Assembly: GCF_001418085.1 (NCBI RefSeq)
Contig: NZ_LIQH01000018.1
Span: 1 to 43,464 of the forward strand
Length of the DNA: 43,464 nucleotides
Direction of reading: 5' to 3'
Source of the DNA: Lacinutrix algicola
GTDB taxonomy: Bacteria > Bacteroidota > Bacteroidia > Flavobacteriales > Flavobacteriaceae
Positions within the stretch are counted from its first letter, which is position 1. Every line of letters begins with the position of its first letter. This document shows, piece by piece, positions 17,026 through 26,254 of the stretch. The notes beneath the pieces are model-generated. The model was given only the letters and a program-made list of their open reading frames with translations, had not been told where the DNA came from and did not search any database. The position numbers were made by a program, and so were the translations under genes.

Positions 17026-17625
17026 ATGAAAATAAACTATAAATATATTGTTTTAGTAATTTGTTCAATAGGATTATTAAATTCCTGTAATGAAGATCCT
17101 AAACCAAAACCAAAGGCTTATTTAGCTTTAGAATACCCAGAACCTATTTATAAAACGGAAGATATAGCAAAAATGCCATTTACTTTCGATCGTAATGCTT
17201 TAGGTAAAAACTTAAGAACCAAAACACTAAAAGGAGAAACTATTAGTTATGGAATTAATATAGAATATCCCAATCTCAAAGGGACCATTTACATTACCTA
17301 TAAAGCTCTTGAACACAATAAAAAATTATTAAGGACATATCTTATAAATGCACAGAATTTCACTCAAGAGCACACACAAAAAGCCGATGTTATAGATGGT
17401 ATTGTTTATGAAAATCCAGAACGTAAAGTTTATGGAATGTTTTACGATGTTGGTGGTAATGCTGCTTCACAATCACAGTTTTATGTAACAGATAGTATTA
17501 ACCACTTTATAACAGGTTCTCTTTATTTTTACGCAAAACCAAATTACGATTCTATTTTACCTGCAGCAAATTATCTACAAAAGGATATTATGAGGATTAT
17601 GGAAAGTTTAGAGTGGAAGAATTAA
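17026..17625 (+). CDS. gldD: Gliding motility lipoprotein GldD
   Basis: 199 aa. A lipoprotein signal peptide has its lipobox at LLNSC (Cys21), followed by the conserved PKPKAYLALEYPEPIY segment and FTFDRN, both typical of GldD. GldD is required for gliding and for T9SS secretion in flavobacteria; its molecular role is not settled. It follows gldE by 83 nt, as in other members of the family. The terminator shared with atpC comes next. Confidence 0.93.
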   Translation: MKINYKYIVLVICSIGLLNSCNEDPKPKPKAYLALEYPEPIYKTEDIAKMPFTFDRNALGKNLRTKTLKGETISYGINIEYPNLKGTIYITYKALEHNKKLLRTYLINAQNFTQEHTQKADVIDGIVYENPERKVYGMFYDVGGNAASQSQFYVTDSINHFITGSLYFYAKPNYDSILPAANYLQKDIMRIMESLEWKN

Positions 17626-17683
17626 GCTTTTACAAATAATTTTCAAGTATATAATCGAGAACGTAAAAAAAATTATTAGGCAT

Positions 17684-17716
17684 AAAAAAACGCGAAACTT
17701 ATGTTCGCGTTTTTTA
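17684..17716. terminator. Bidirectional terminator between gldD and atpC
   Basis: A stem AAAAACGCGAA, loop ACTTATG, then TTCGCGTTTTT. It has A and T runs on both sides and lies between two convergent genes. Confidence 0.8.
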
Positions 17717-17734
17717 TTTATGGTGAATAATAAA

Positions 17735-18028
17735 TTAATCAGCTAATATGATTGCCTTATTATCTTTCATTTCTAATGTTCCAGACTTTATTTTTAAAGT
17801 TAAAACTTTATTATCATCAGCATGTGGTACAACACTACCATGTAAATCATCAAAAACAAGATGAGTTTGTGTGTGTGTGTTTATTTTAACAGTACCTTCT
17901 GCTAACACAGCTACAATTGCTGCGTGATTATTAAGCATCTGAAACTCTCCATTTAATCCTGGTACAGTTACAGCGTCTACTTCACTACTAAATAAAGTTG
18001 CTTCTGGTGATACAATTTCTAAATACAT
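17735..18028 (-). CDS. atpC: F1 ATP synthase subunit epsilon, short form
   Basis: 97 aa. It holds only the N-terminal beta-sandwich of epsilon (MYLEIVSPEATLFSSEVDAV, VPGLNGEFQMLNNHAAIVA, VKINTHTQTHLVFDD), which binds the gamma subunit and the c-ring. The C-terminal helical pair that inhibits the enzyme in many bacteria is absent, as is usual in Bacteroidota. It is downstream of atpD on the minus strand, with a 79-nt gap filled by a phased inverted repeat. A 13-nt TG run (17868-17880) in the coding sequence encodes the THTQTH part. Confidence 0.93.
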   Translation of the reverse strand: MYLEIVSPEATLFSSEVDAVTVPGLNGEFQMLNNHAAIVAVLAEGTVKINTHTQTHLVFDDLHGSVVPHADDNKVLTLKIKSGTLEMKDNKAIILAD

Positions 18029-18042
18029 AATTTTAAGTATTT

Positions 18043-18102
18043 AGTAATCAGTATTCAGTATTTAGTCGCTTATTGCTGACTGTTGACTGAGAACTGCTTA
18101 CT
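18043..18102. repeat. 7-nt-phased inverted repeat between atpD and atpC
   Basis: On the plus strand the first arm (18043-18067) repeats AGT every 7 nt (AGTAATC, AGTATTC, AGTATTT, AGTC). The second arm (18078-18102) repeats ACT every 7 nt (GACTGTT, GACTGAG, AACTGCT, TACT). The arms pair over 25 positions with 19 Watson-Crick pairs around a 10-nt loop. It nearly fills the intergenic gap. Similar CAGT-rich 7-nt-spaced intergenic sequences are, in my recollection, scattered in flavobacterial genomes. Confidence 0.7.
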
Positions 18103-18107
18103 AGTTT

Positions 18108-19619
<1,512 letters not shown>

Positions 19620-19676
19620 TTATCTATTTAATATTATGCGATTTAATTGTTTGAAAACACCTTCGGTTTTCGCGTG

Positions 19677-19684
19677 CAAAGATA
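19677..19684 (-). promoter_or_regulatory. Candidate -7 promoter box for atpD
   Basis: On the minus strand this reads TATCTTTG followed by CA, an exact TAnnTTTG. The -33 region is AT-rich (TTTT, 18 nt upstream) without TTTG. The leader to the atpD ATG would be about 55 nt. Confidence 0.5.
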
Positions 19685-19732
19685 GGGGATTTAATTTAAA
19701 ATAAAAGTTGTTTCCCAAGCTTTTTATGGATA

Positions 19733-19762
19733 AAAAAACGCCTTCTATTAGAAGGCGTTTTA
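19733..19762 (-). terminator. Terminator after the SGNH-hydrolase gene
   Basis: AAAACGCCTTCT, loop ATT, AGAAGGCGTTTT; a strong 11-12-bp stem with A and T runs, about 25 nt beyond the stop codon at 19787. Confidence 0.8.
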
Positions 19763-19786
19763 TATTATGTTGTTTTTTTGTTGTTA

Positions 19787-21418
19787 TTATAACAGAGGAG
19801 AGTAGTTTACTCCAAAATCATCAGCTTTTGCAACATTTCCAGAAGCTCTAAAGTTAGAACCATATGTAGTGTCAATAGCATCTAAGAAAGAATTAGCCAT
19901 TAAAGCATAACCTCTAGCTGTTAAATGAATACCATCTAAACTTACTAAACCACCAAAAACTAATCTTGTATCCAAATTGTAACTATCAAATTGAACACCA
20001 GTTGTAGTTGCTTGTGTTAAAATACTATTTAAGTCTACTAAAGCTAATCCTTTTGCAGAAGCAATAGCTGAAATTGAAGCGTTGTAAGTTGCTGTAGCAT
20101 TAGCTATTTCTAATTGTTCTGAAGGTAATAATACCCATTTATCTTCTAAAGGTAAAGTTATACCTTCTACAGAAAATTGTCCAGCCAATGCTTGAGGTAA
20201 GCCTTGACCCATTAATACTCCTACATTAGTAGTGTTAACGGTTCCTATTACACTAGAACTAGGTAATACAAATAAATCTTCTTCGGTTGCTTGTCTTGTT
20301 TGTCCATAAGTGTTTCCCAAAAGGTTTGCTACTAATGGTGCAGCTGCTGGTGGTAGGTCAAATTGAGCTATAAAAGCAGGGAATGTTGGGCTAGCATTTA
20401 ATTGTGCTATAATTATTCCAGAGATATCTGCTAAGCTTTCGTCTTTTATAACTACTGCGCTTGCTTCTGTTTCAGAAAAAACAATTGCTCTCGCAGGATC
20501 TACAGCATTAAATATTGGGTTTAATGCTCCAAATATTGAGTTTAATAAAGGGATTTGTGGACCAAAACTTGAATCTGTTGGATCTAATGGATTATAAGGT
20601 ACAGTTGTAAAGTGAGATAAGCTTGTAATATCTGGCAAGTTACCAATAGCTCCTTTAGCTCCATTAGAAGTTAAAGCATTTACAATTGTGTTTAATGAAA
20701 AATCAAAAGCTGCATTAGGAGTAATAGGGTTTGTACCGTCACCACCTGTAGTTGCATAGCCTAATACATCATTACCACCAACTTCACTTAGTGTAAAAAA
20801 TGTTGGATTTTGAGCAGCAGCTAATTCTAGCATTGAGGCATCTGGTGTTGCTCCTGTTAATCTTACTGCATATGGATTTGCTAACCCTGCAGATAAGTTT
20901 GCTAAATTACCATATCCGGGAGCAATCATGTGAAAACTTTTTGCACCGGGAACTCCAACATTGTTAAAAGGTCCAGTAGGAGGTGATAATAAATCAGTCC
21001 CTACAGTTACTGGGCCTATTGCATCCTCTAAAGGAATTGGTCCTGCTCCTCCAAAAACCAATCTTGGATCTTGAATTCTTGAACCTCCAAGGGCTAGTCC
21101 TCCATAATTGTCAGACATTAAAGGTTGCGTAAAAGTTCCTCCTCCTGCATTAGCAAATTGTTTTGCTAGTGTATTTGGGAAAGAGTTTTCTTGAGATGCA
21201 ATAAATAAACCACCATCTGTAAATCCAGCTGTAAATGAAGCTCCTAGGGCAACATAGTTTGAAAAGTCTACAGAACCTGCGTTTAGTGTTGGTAATACTA
21301 CTGTAGGTTGTGGTTGCTCATCTAAGAATTCTTCAAAATCTTCTTCATCATTACAGGCTGTTAAACTTACAGCAATTGCTAGAAGCCCTATATATTTTAA
21401 GTTTTTAAATGTCTTCAT
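19787..21418 (-). CDS. SGNH/GDSL-family lipoprotein hydrolase
   Basis: 543 aa. The lipobox SLTAC places the lipid-bearing Cys at residue 22. Block I reads YVALGASFTAGF, with the likely nucleophile Ser61. Block III is VGGNDVLGYA (around 215). Block V is LDGIHLTARGY with Asp495 and His498. These are the catalytic residues of SGNH esterases and lipases. The long middle (about 230-480) is unlike small GDSL enzymes. It starts one nucleotide after the TonB-dependent receptor stop and is surely co-transcribed with it, so it probably acts on a substrate the receptor imports or presents, likely an acylated or lipid molecule (inference). Confidence 0.85.
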   Translation of the reverse strand: MKTFKNLKYIGLLAIAVSLTACNDEEDFEEFLDEQPQPTVVLPTLNAGSVDFSNYVALGASFTAGFTDGGLFIASQENSFPNTLAKQFANAGGGTFTQPLMSDNYGGLALGGSRIQDPRLVFGGAGPIPLEDAIGPVTVGTDLLSPPTGPFNNVGVPGAKSFHMIAPGYGNLANLSAGLANPYAVRLTGATPDASMLELAAAQNPTFFTLSEVGGNDVLGYATTGGDGTNPITPNAAFDFSLNTIVNALTSNGAKGAIGNLPDITSLSHFTTVPYNPLDPTDSSFGPQIPLLNSIFGALNPIFNAVDPARAIVFSETEASAVVIKDESLADISGIIIAQLNASPTFPAFIAQFDLPPAAAPLVANLLGNTYGQTRQATEEDLFVLPSSSVIGTVNTTNVGVLMGQGLPQALAGQFSVEGITLPLEDKWVLLPSEQLEIANATATYNASISAIASAKGLALVDLNSILTQATTTGVQFDSYNLDTRLVFGGLVSLDGIHLTARGYALMANSFLDAIDTTYGSNFRASGNVAKADDFGVNYSPLL

Positions 21419-21419
21419 T

Positions 21420-24200
21420 TTATAAGTTATTAATTGTTAATGATGCGTAGTACATAGATCCTATAAATCCTGTTCCAAACGCTGTAAAATACTCACTACC
21501 TGTAAGGTTTGTAGCACCTAATTTTATTACAGATTTTAAACTAGGTACTTTATAGTTTATTTGTGCATCTACTGTATGGAATTCTGGTACAATACCATTT
21601 CCAAAAGTTGCTTCCCAGAAATAATCATCGCTAAATCTATATGATACATTAAAACCAAAGTTTGTAAATACTTCTGTATGACCAAATGAAGCCTTAAACT
21701 TATGTTCTGGAGTATTAAAACTTGTTTGGAAATCTGGATTAGATGCCCTATCGAAATCTTGTTTTGTAAATGTATAACTTCCACTTAAATCAAAACCATC
21801 AAGTACTTTAGTAGATAAACCAAGAGATGCTCCATAAGAATTTACGTCTACATCTGAGTTTGTGTAAGCACTGTATGCTTGGTAATCACCATTAGCAATC
21901 GCTCCTGCAGATAATCCTCCATCTCCAGCTATTCCATAGTAAGGTGAAATAACAACTTCCTGAGATATGAAATCTTGATACTTGTTATAGTATGTACTAA
22001 AATCTACAATTAATTTATCGAATTTACCTCTATAACCAATTTCCATAGAAGTTACTTGTTCTGGCTTAATAATGTTTGGATTTGCAACTTTTAAAGAGTT
22101 TACATCTTGAGTGTTAGCGAAATCTTGTACAGAACTAGCCGAATAAGAATTATTATATGCAGCTGCACCTGTTTGTGTAATTGTTGCAGGTTGACCATAT
22201 CCACCTTGAGCAGGATTTGTTCCTTGCGCAGCAGTACTTACTTCGAAAGTTCTAACGTATCTGTTCAAGTTGCTTGGCGCTGAACCAACTAATATTGCTC
22301 TACCAGCATCTAGACCTATAAATAAATCTTGAGTAGTTGGGTTTCTAAATCCTGTTTGAACCGAAGCTCTAATATTATGATCTCTATTAAGTGTTAAACC
22401 TGCAGATAATCTTGGAGAGAAAAAACCATCGAATAATTCAGATTTATCATAACGTCCAGAAGCCGTTAATTTTAATTTCATATCATTATTAAGTTCTAAA
22501 TCTTTTTGAATTTGAGTATAAACGCCATATTCAGAATATTCAATCGGACCATCTAAATCGGTATAAATACTTCCTCCAGAATTTAAGTTATATTTTCTGT
22601 AAGATCCACCAACTTGAATGTCTGCAATATCTACTAAATGACTAAAGTTGTAATTAGCATCACTGTGGAAGTATTTAGAAGCATCTCTAAATTGAGAACC
22701 TGTAGCTAAATCTGGATCTTTAATAATTCTATCGAATGCATTTTTAAACTCTGTAGATCCTGGTAAAAAACGACCTTCGTCTGCAACCGCTCTAGAAGCA
22801 TCGTGTTTTTGTTGTGTTGTTAAACCTTGAGGGTTTCCGGCTAGTTCTATATTTGCATAATTACCTATGTAATCTCCAAACCAATCTTCATCACTTTTCC
22901 ACGATCTGTTAATGTTAATTCCGGTAAAAACCATATCATAAGAATCACCAGCTTTGTCAGAAACCTCATAAGCTCTTACAAAAAAGTTGTCATTTCTAAC
23001 TTCTAATTTGTGTTGTTGTTGAAAGAAACCATCAATATTATATCTATTGGTTCCTTGATAAATTGTAGTACCTGTACCAACTTTACCAACATAAGAAAAC
23101 TCTAAACTATTATCTTCAATTGGTCTATAGTAGAATCCCCAATCTGCTTTAATACTTTCTGCATTATAGTTTGTTAAAGTATTTTCGTTATAACCTGTTC
23201 TGCTTACTTCAACATCTGGAATAAATCCAAGTCCAGAAGCTGATCTGATGTTTGTAGAAACTTCATCTCCATAAACGTTGATACCATCATAGTTAGTGTT
23301 AGCACGAGTTCTGTTTGGATCAATCTTATCTATTTCACTAGTTGCTTGCCAATCTGTACCTTTCAAGTATCCAAAATTCACTTTTGCAGCAAATTTTTCT
23401 GAAAACTTATGGCCCATTGTTATTCCAACATCTGTATATGCATTATCTCCAGCAGCTTCTTGAGAGGTAATACCTCTTTTTAAAGAAACTCTAATACCTT
23501 GATGATCGAATGGATTTTTACTTCTCATAAATAAAACACCATTAAATGCATTTGCTCCATAAAGAGCTGAAGAAGCACCAGGTAGCAATTCTACACTTTG
23601 AACATCTGTTTCAACCATACCAACTAAGTTTCCAATTGGGAAATTTAAAGCAGGAGTAGAGTTGTCCATTCCGTCTACTAATTGCATAAATCTAGTATTT
23701 GCAAATGTTGCGAAACCACGTGTGTTTACAGATTTAAAGGTTAAACTATTTGTGTTTACATCTACACCTTTAAGGTTTTCTAATCCACCGTAAAAATCTG
23801 CAGAAGCTGTGTTTTTAATTTCTTTAAGACCAAAACGTTCAACCGTTACAGGAGATTCAAAAATACGCTCTGGAGTTCTAGAAGCAGAAAGAACTACTTC
23901 ATCAAGAACACTACCTTCTTGTAATACGAAATTTAATGTTTGATTTTTTGAAGTTACATCCATTGTTTCTGTAGAAAAACCAACACTACTAGCTTGTACA
24001 GAGAATGGAGGATTACTATCTGTTTTTAATGTAAATTGACCATCAAAATCACTTACATTTCCCGAAGATGTCCCTGTTACTATAACATTTGCGCCAGGAA
24101 TTGGAGTTCCATTATTGTCCATAACAGTACCACTTAATGTGGTTTGTGCAAAAGCAAATGCGCAAAACAGCAACAATACAATTGATAAGTTTGTTCTCAT
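21420..24200 (-). CDS. TonB-dependent outer-membrane receptor with CarboxypepD-regulatory-like domain
   Basis: 926 aa. A signal peptide (about 1-18, ending FAFAQ) is followed by a CarboxypepD-regulatory-like domain (about 19-95, GTPIPGANVIVTG), a plug (about 105-225; VLDEVVLSASRTPERI is the region by the TonB box, then ALYGANAFNGVLFMRS) and a 22-strand barrel to the C-terminus. It energises uptake across the outer membrane with TonB-ExbBD. The receptor is not followed by a SusD-like gene, so it is not a standard polysaccharide locus; the partner is an SGNH hydrolase one nucleotide downstream. The substrate is unknown. Confidence 0.9.
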   Translation of the reverse strand: MRTNLSIVLLLFCAFAFAQTTLSGTVMDNNGTPIPGANVIVTGTSSGNVSDFDGQFTLKTDSNPPFSVQASSVGFSTETMDVTSKNQTLNFVLQEGSVLDEVVLSASRTPERIFESPVTVERFGLKEIKNTASADFYGGLENLKGVDVNTNSLTFKSVNTRGFATFANTRFMQLVDGMDNSTPALNFPIGNLVGMVETDVQSVELLPGASSALYGANAFNGVLFMRSKNPFDHQGIRVSLKRGITSQEAAGDNAYTDVGITMGHKFSEKFAAKVNFGYLKGTDWQATSEIDKIDPNRTRANTNYDGINVYGDEVSTNIRSASGLGFIPDVEVSRTGYNENTLTNYNAESIKADWGFYYRPIEDNSLEFSYVGKVGTGTTIYQGTNRYNIDGFFQQQHKLEVRNDNFFVRAYEVSDKAGDSYDMVFTGININRSWKSDEDWFGDYIGNYANIELAGNPQGLTTQQKHDASRAVADEGRFLPGSTEFKNAFDRIIKDPDLATGSQFRDASKYFHSDANYNFSHLVDIADIQVGGSYRKYNLNSGGSIYTDLDGPIEYSEYGVYTQIQKDLELNNDMKLKLTASGRYDKSELFDGFFSPRLSAGLTLNRDHNIRASVQTGFRNPTTQDLFIGLDAGRAILVGSAPSNLNRYVRTFEVSTAAQGTNPAQGGYGQPATITQTGAAAYNNSYSASSVQDFANTQDVNSLKVANPNIIKPEQVTSMEIGYRGKFDKLIVDFSTYYNKYQDFISQEVVISPYYGIAGDGGLSAGAIANGDYQAYSAYTNSDVDVNSYGASLGLSTKVLDGFDLSGSYTFTKQDFDRASNPDFQTSFNTPEHKFKASFGHTEVFTNFGFNVSYRFSDDYFWEATFGNGIVPEFHTVDAQINYKVPSLKSVIKLGATNLTGSEYFTAFGTGFIGSMYYASLTINNL

Positions 24201-24301
24201 TTTTTAGATTTAGTTAATTTAATATAAGCCAATATACGTTTTTTAACTATATCTTAAAAAAAAGTTAACAAAAATTATGCGTGCATAATAAAAATATAAA
24301 A

Positions 24302-24352
24302 ATAAACACCGTCTTTTTTTATACTAATGATAAAAAAAAACGGTGTTTTTTA
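24302..24352 (-). terminator. Terminator after glmS
   Basis: AACACCGT plus a T run, a loop, then an A run and ACGGTGTTTTTT. It gives a long stem in which CACCGT and ACGGTG are joined by pairing of the inner T and A runs. It lies about 50 nt beyond the glmS stop. The remaining ~100 nt up to the receptor start at 24200 is AT-rich, with only a weak TATATTGG (24229-24236, minus) as a possible promoter of the receptor. Confidence 0.7.
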
Positions 24353-24400
24353 AGTATTTGATAATTTAGTCTTATTCTCTTAAAATAGTATTAACAGGTG

Positions 24401-26248
24401 TTATTCTACTGTAACAGACTTAGCTAAATTTCTAGGTTGATCTACATTTTTATCAAGCATTACTGCTATATGATAAGATAACAATTGTAGAGGAATAGTA
24501 GTTAACAACGGTGTTAAAGACTCAATAGTCTCTGGTACTTCAATAACATGGTCTGCAAGATCTTTTACATCTTTATCTCCCTCTGTTACTATACCTATAA
24601 TTTTTCCTTTACGTGATTTTATTTCTTGAATGTTACTTACAACTTTTTCATAGTGTCCTTTTTTTGTTGCAATTACAAAAACGGGCATTTGATCATCTAT
24701 AAGAGCAATAGGGCCATGTTTCATTTCTGCAGCAGGATAACCTTCAGCATGAATATAGGAAATCTCTTTAAGTTTTAAAGCGCCTTCTAATGCTACTGGG
24801 AAATTATAACCTCGACCTAGATATAAACAGTTTTTAGCATCTTTATAAGTTTGAGCTACTGTTTTAATATGTTCATCTTGTAGTAAAGCTTTTTCTACTT
24901 TACTAGGGATAAGTTCTAACTCCTGTAAATGAAGTTGAAAATCGGATTTAGAAATAGTCCCTTTTTCTTTCGCTAATTTAAGAGCTATTAATGTAAGTAC
25001 GGTAATTTGAGTAGTAAAAGCCTTTGTAGATGCTACCCCTATTTCAGGTCCAGCATGTGTATAAGCTCCAGCATGTGTTTCTCTTGCAATTGAAGAGCCT
25101 ACAACATTACAAACACCAAAAACAAATGCGCCTTTAGATTTTGCTAATTTTATTGCAGCTAAAGTATCTGCGGTTTCTCCAGATTGAGAAATAGCGATAA
25201 CTACATCTTTTTCTGTGATAACAGGATTTCTATATCTAAATTCTGATGCATATTCTACTTCAACAGGAATTCTAGCTAAGTCTTCGAATATATATTCTGC
25301 AACTAAACCAGCATGCCATGATGTACCACAAGCAATAATAATAATTCTATTAGCATTAAGAATACGTTCTAGATTATCATCAATACCGGCCATTCTTATT
25401 ATGCCTTCTTTTACTAGCATTCTTCCGCGATAAGTGTCTTTTATAGCTTCAGGCTGTTCGTGTATTTCTTTTAGCATAAAATGATCGTAACCACCTTTTA
25501 CTATTTGTTCTAAGTTAAGTTGTAACTCTTGAATGTATGGAGCAACTAAAGAATCATCTTTAATTTTTCTAATCTTAATACCTTTTTTTAAACGCACAAC
25601 AGCCATTTCCTCATCTTCAAGGTAAATTGCTTTTTTTGTATATTCTAAAAAAGGTGTTGCATCACTGGCAATAAAAAATTCATCTTCTCCCACACCAATT
25701 GCAAGTGGGCTGCCTAATTTTGCAACTACAATTTCATCTGGCTTATTTTTATCGAAAACTGCAATAGCATATGCTCCAATAACTTGGTTAAGTGCTATTT
25801 GTACTGCTTTACCTAATTTTACCTTTTCGTTCTTTTTTACATCTTCGATAAGATTTATTAATACTTCTGTATCTGTGTCAGAAGTGAAAGTGTAGCCTCT
25901 TTTTATAAGTTCTTCTTTTATTGAAGCGTAGTTTTCAATAATCCCGTTATGAATTATCACTAGTTCTCCAGAATTAGAATAATGAGGGTGAGAGTTAACA
26001 TCGTTTGGAACACCATGTGTGGCCCAGCGTGTATGACCAATACCTACAGATCCACTAGTTTGCATACCTTGATTAATCTTATTTTCAAGATCTGCAACCT
26101 TACCTTTAGTTTTAGATAATTTTATGTTCTCTCCATCGTACAAAGCAATTCCTGCACTATCGTATCCTCTATATTCTAGTCTTTTTAATCCTTCTAGAAT
26201 AATAGGATACGCTTCTTTTTTGCCTATATAGCCAACTATACCACACAT
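24401..26248 (-). CDS. glmS: Glutamine-fructose-6-phosphate aminotransferase (isomerizing)
   Basis: 615 aa, full length. It makes glucosamine-6-phosphate for peptidoglycan and lipopolysaccharide. The N-terminal class II glutaminase begins MCGIVGYIGKK with the nucleophile Cys after Met removal, and shows HTRWATHGVP and HNGIIENY. Two SIS sugar-isomerase domains follow (about 290-430 and 460-600; CGTSWHAGL, ISQSGETADTLAA, LGRGYNFPVALEGALKLKE). The C-terminus reads QPRNLAKSVTVE, the usual ending. It is the last gene of a three-gene minus-strand operon with 6 nt to the DUF4270 gene. I saw no glmS ribozyme; the gene is not first in its transcript. Confidence 0.96.
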   Translation of the reverse strand: MCGIVGYIGKKEAYPIILEGLKRLEYRGYDSAGIALYDGENIKLSKTKGKVADLENKINQGMQTSGSVGIGHTRWATHGVPNDVNSHPHYSNSGELVIIHNGIIENYASIKEELIKRGYTFTSDTDTEVLINLIEDVKKNEKVKLGKAVQIALNQVIGAYAIAVFDKNKPDEIVVAKLGSPLAIGVGEDEFFIASDATPFLEYTKKAIYLEDEEMAVVRLKKGIKIRKIKDDSLVAPYIQELQLNLEQIVKGGYDHFMLKEIHEQPEAIKDTYRGRMLVKEGIIRMAGIDDNLERILNANRIIIIACGTSWHAGLVAEYIFEDLARIPVEVEYASEFRYRNPVITEKDVVIAISQSGETADTLAAIKLAKSKGAFVFGVCNVVGSSIARETHAGAYTHAGPEIGVASTKAFTTQITVLTLIALKLAKEKGTISKSDFQLHLQELELIPSKVEKALLQDEHIKTVAQTYKDAKNCLYLGRGYNFPVALEGALKLKEISYIHAEGYPAAEMKHGPIALIDDQMPVFVIATKKGHYEKVVSNIQEIKSRKGKIIGIVTEGDKDVKDLADHVIEVPETIESLTPLLTTIPLQLLSYHIAVMLDKNVDQPRNLAKSVTVE

Positions 26249-26254
26249 ATATAT

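Noticed and set aside
18043-18102. CRISPR array
   Set aside because: The units are 7 nt and mirror-imaged, without spacers or cas genes.
24302-24400. glmS ribozyme
   Set aside because: It would be in the 5' leader; this is the 3' side and a simple terminator explains it.
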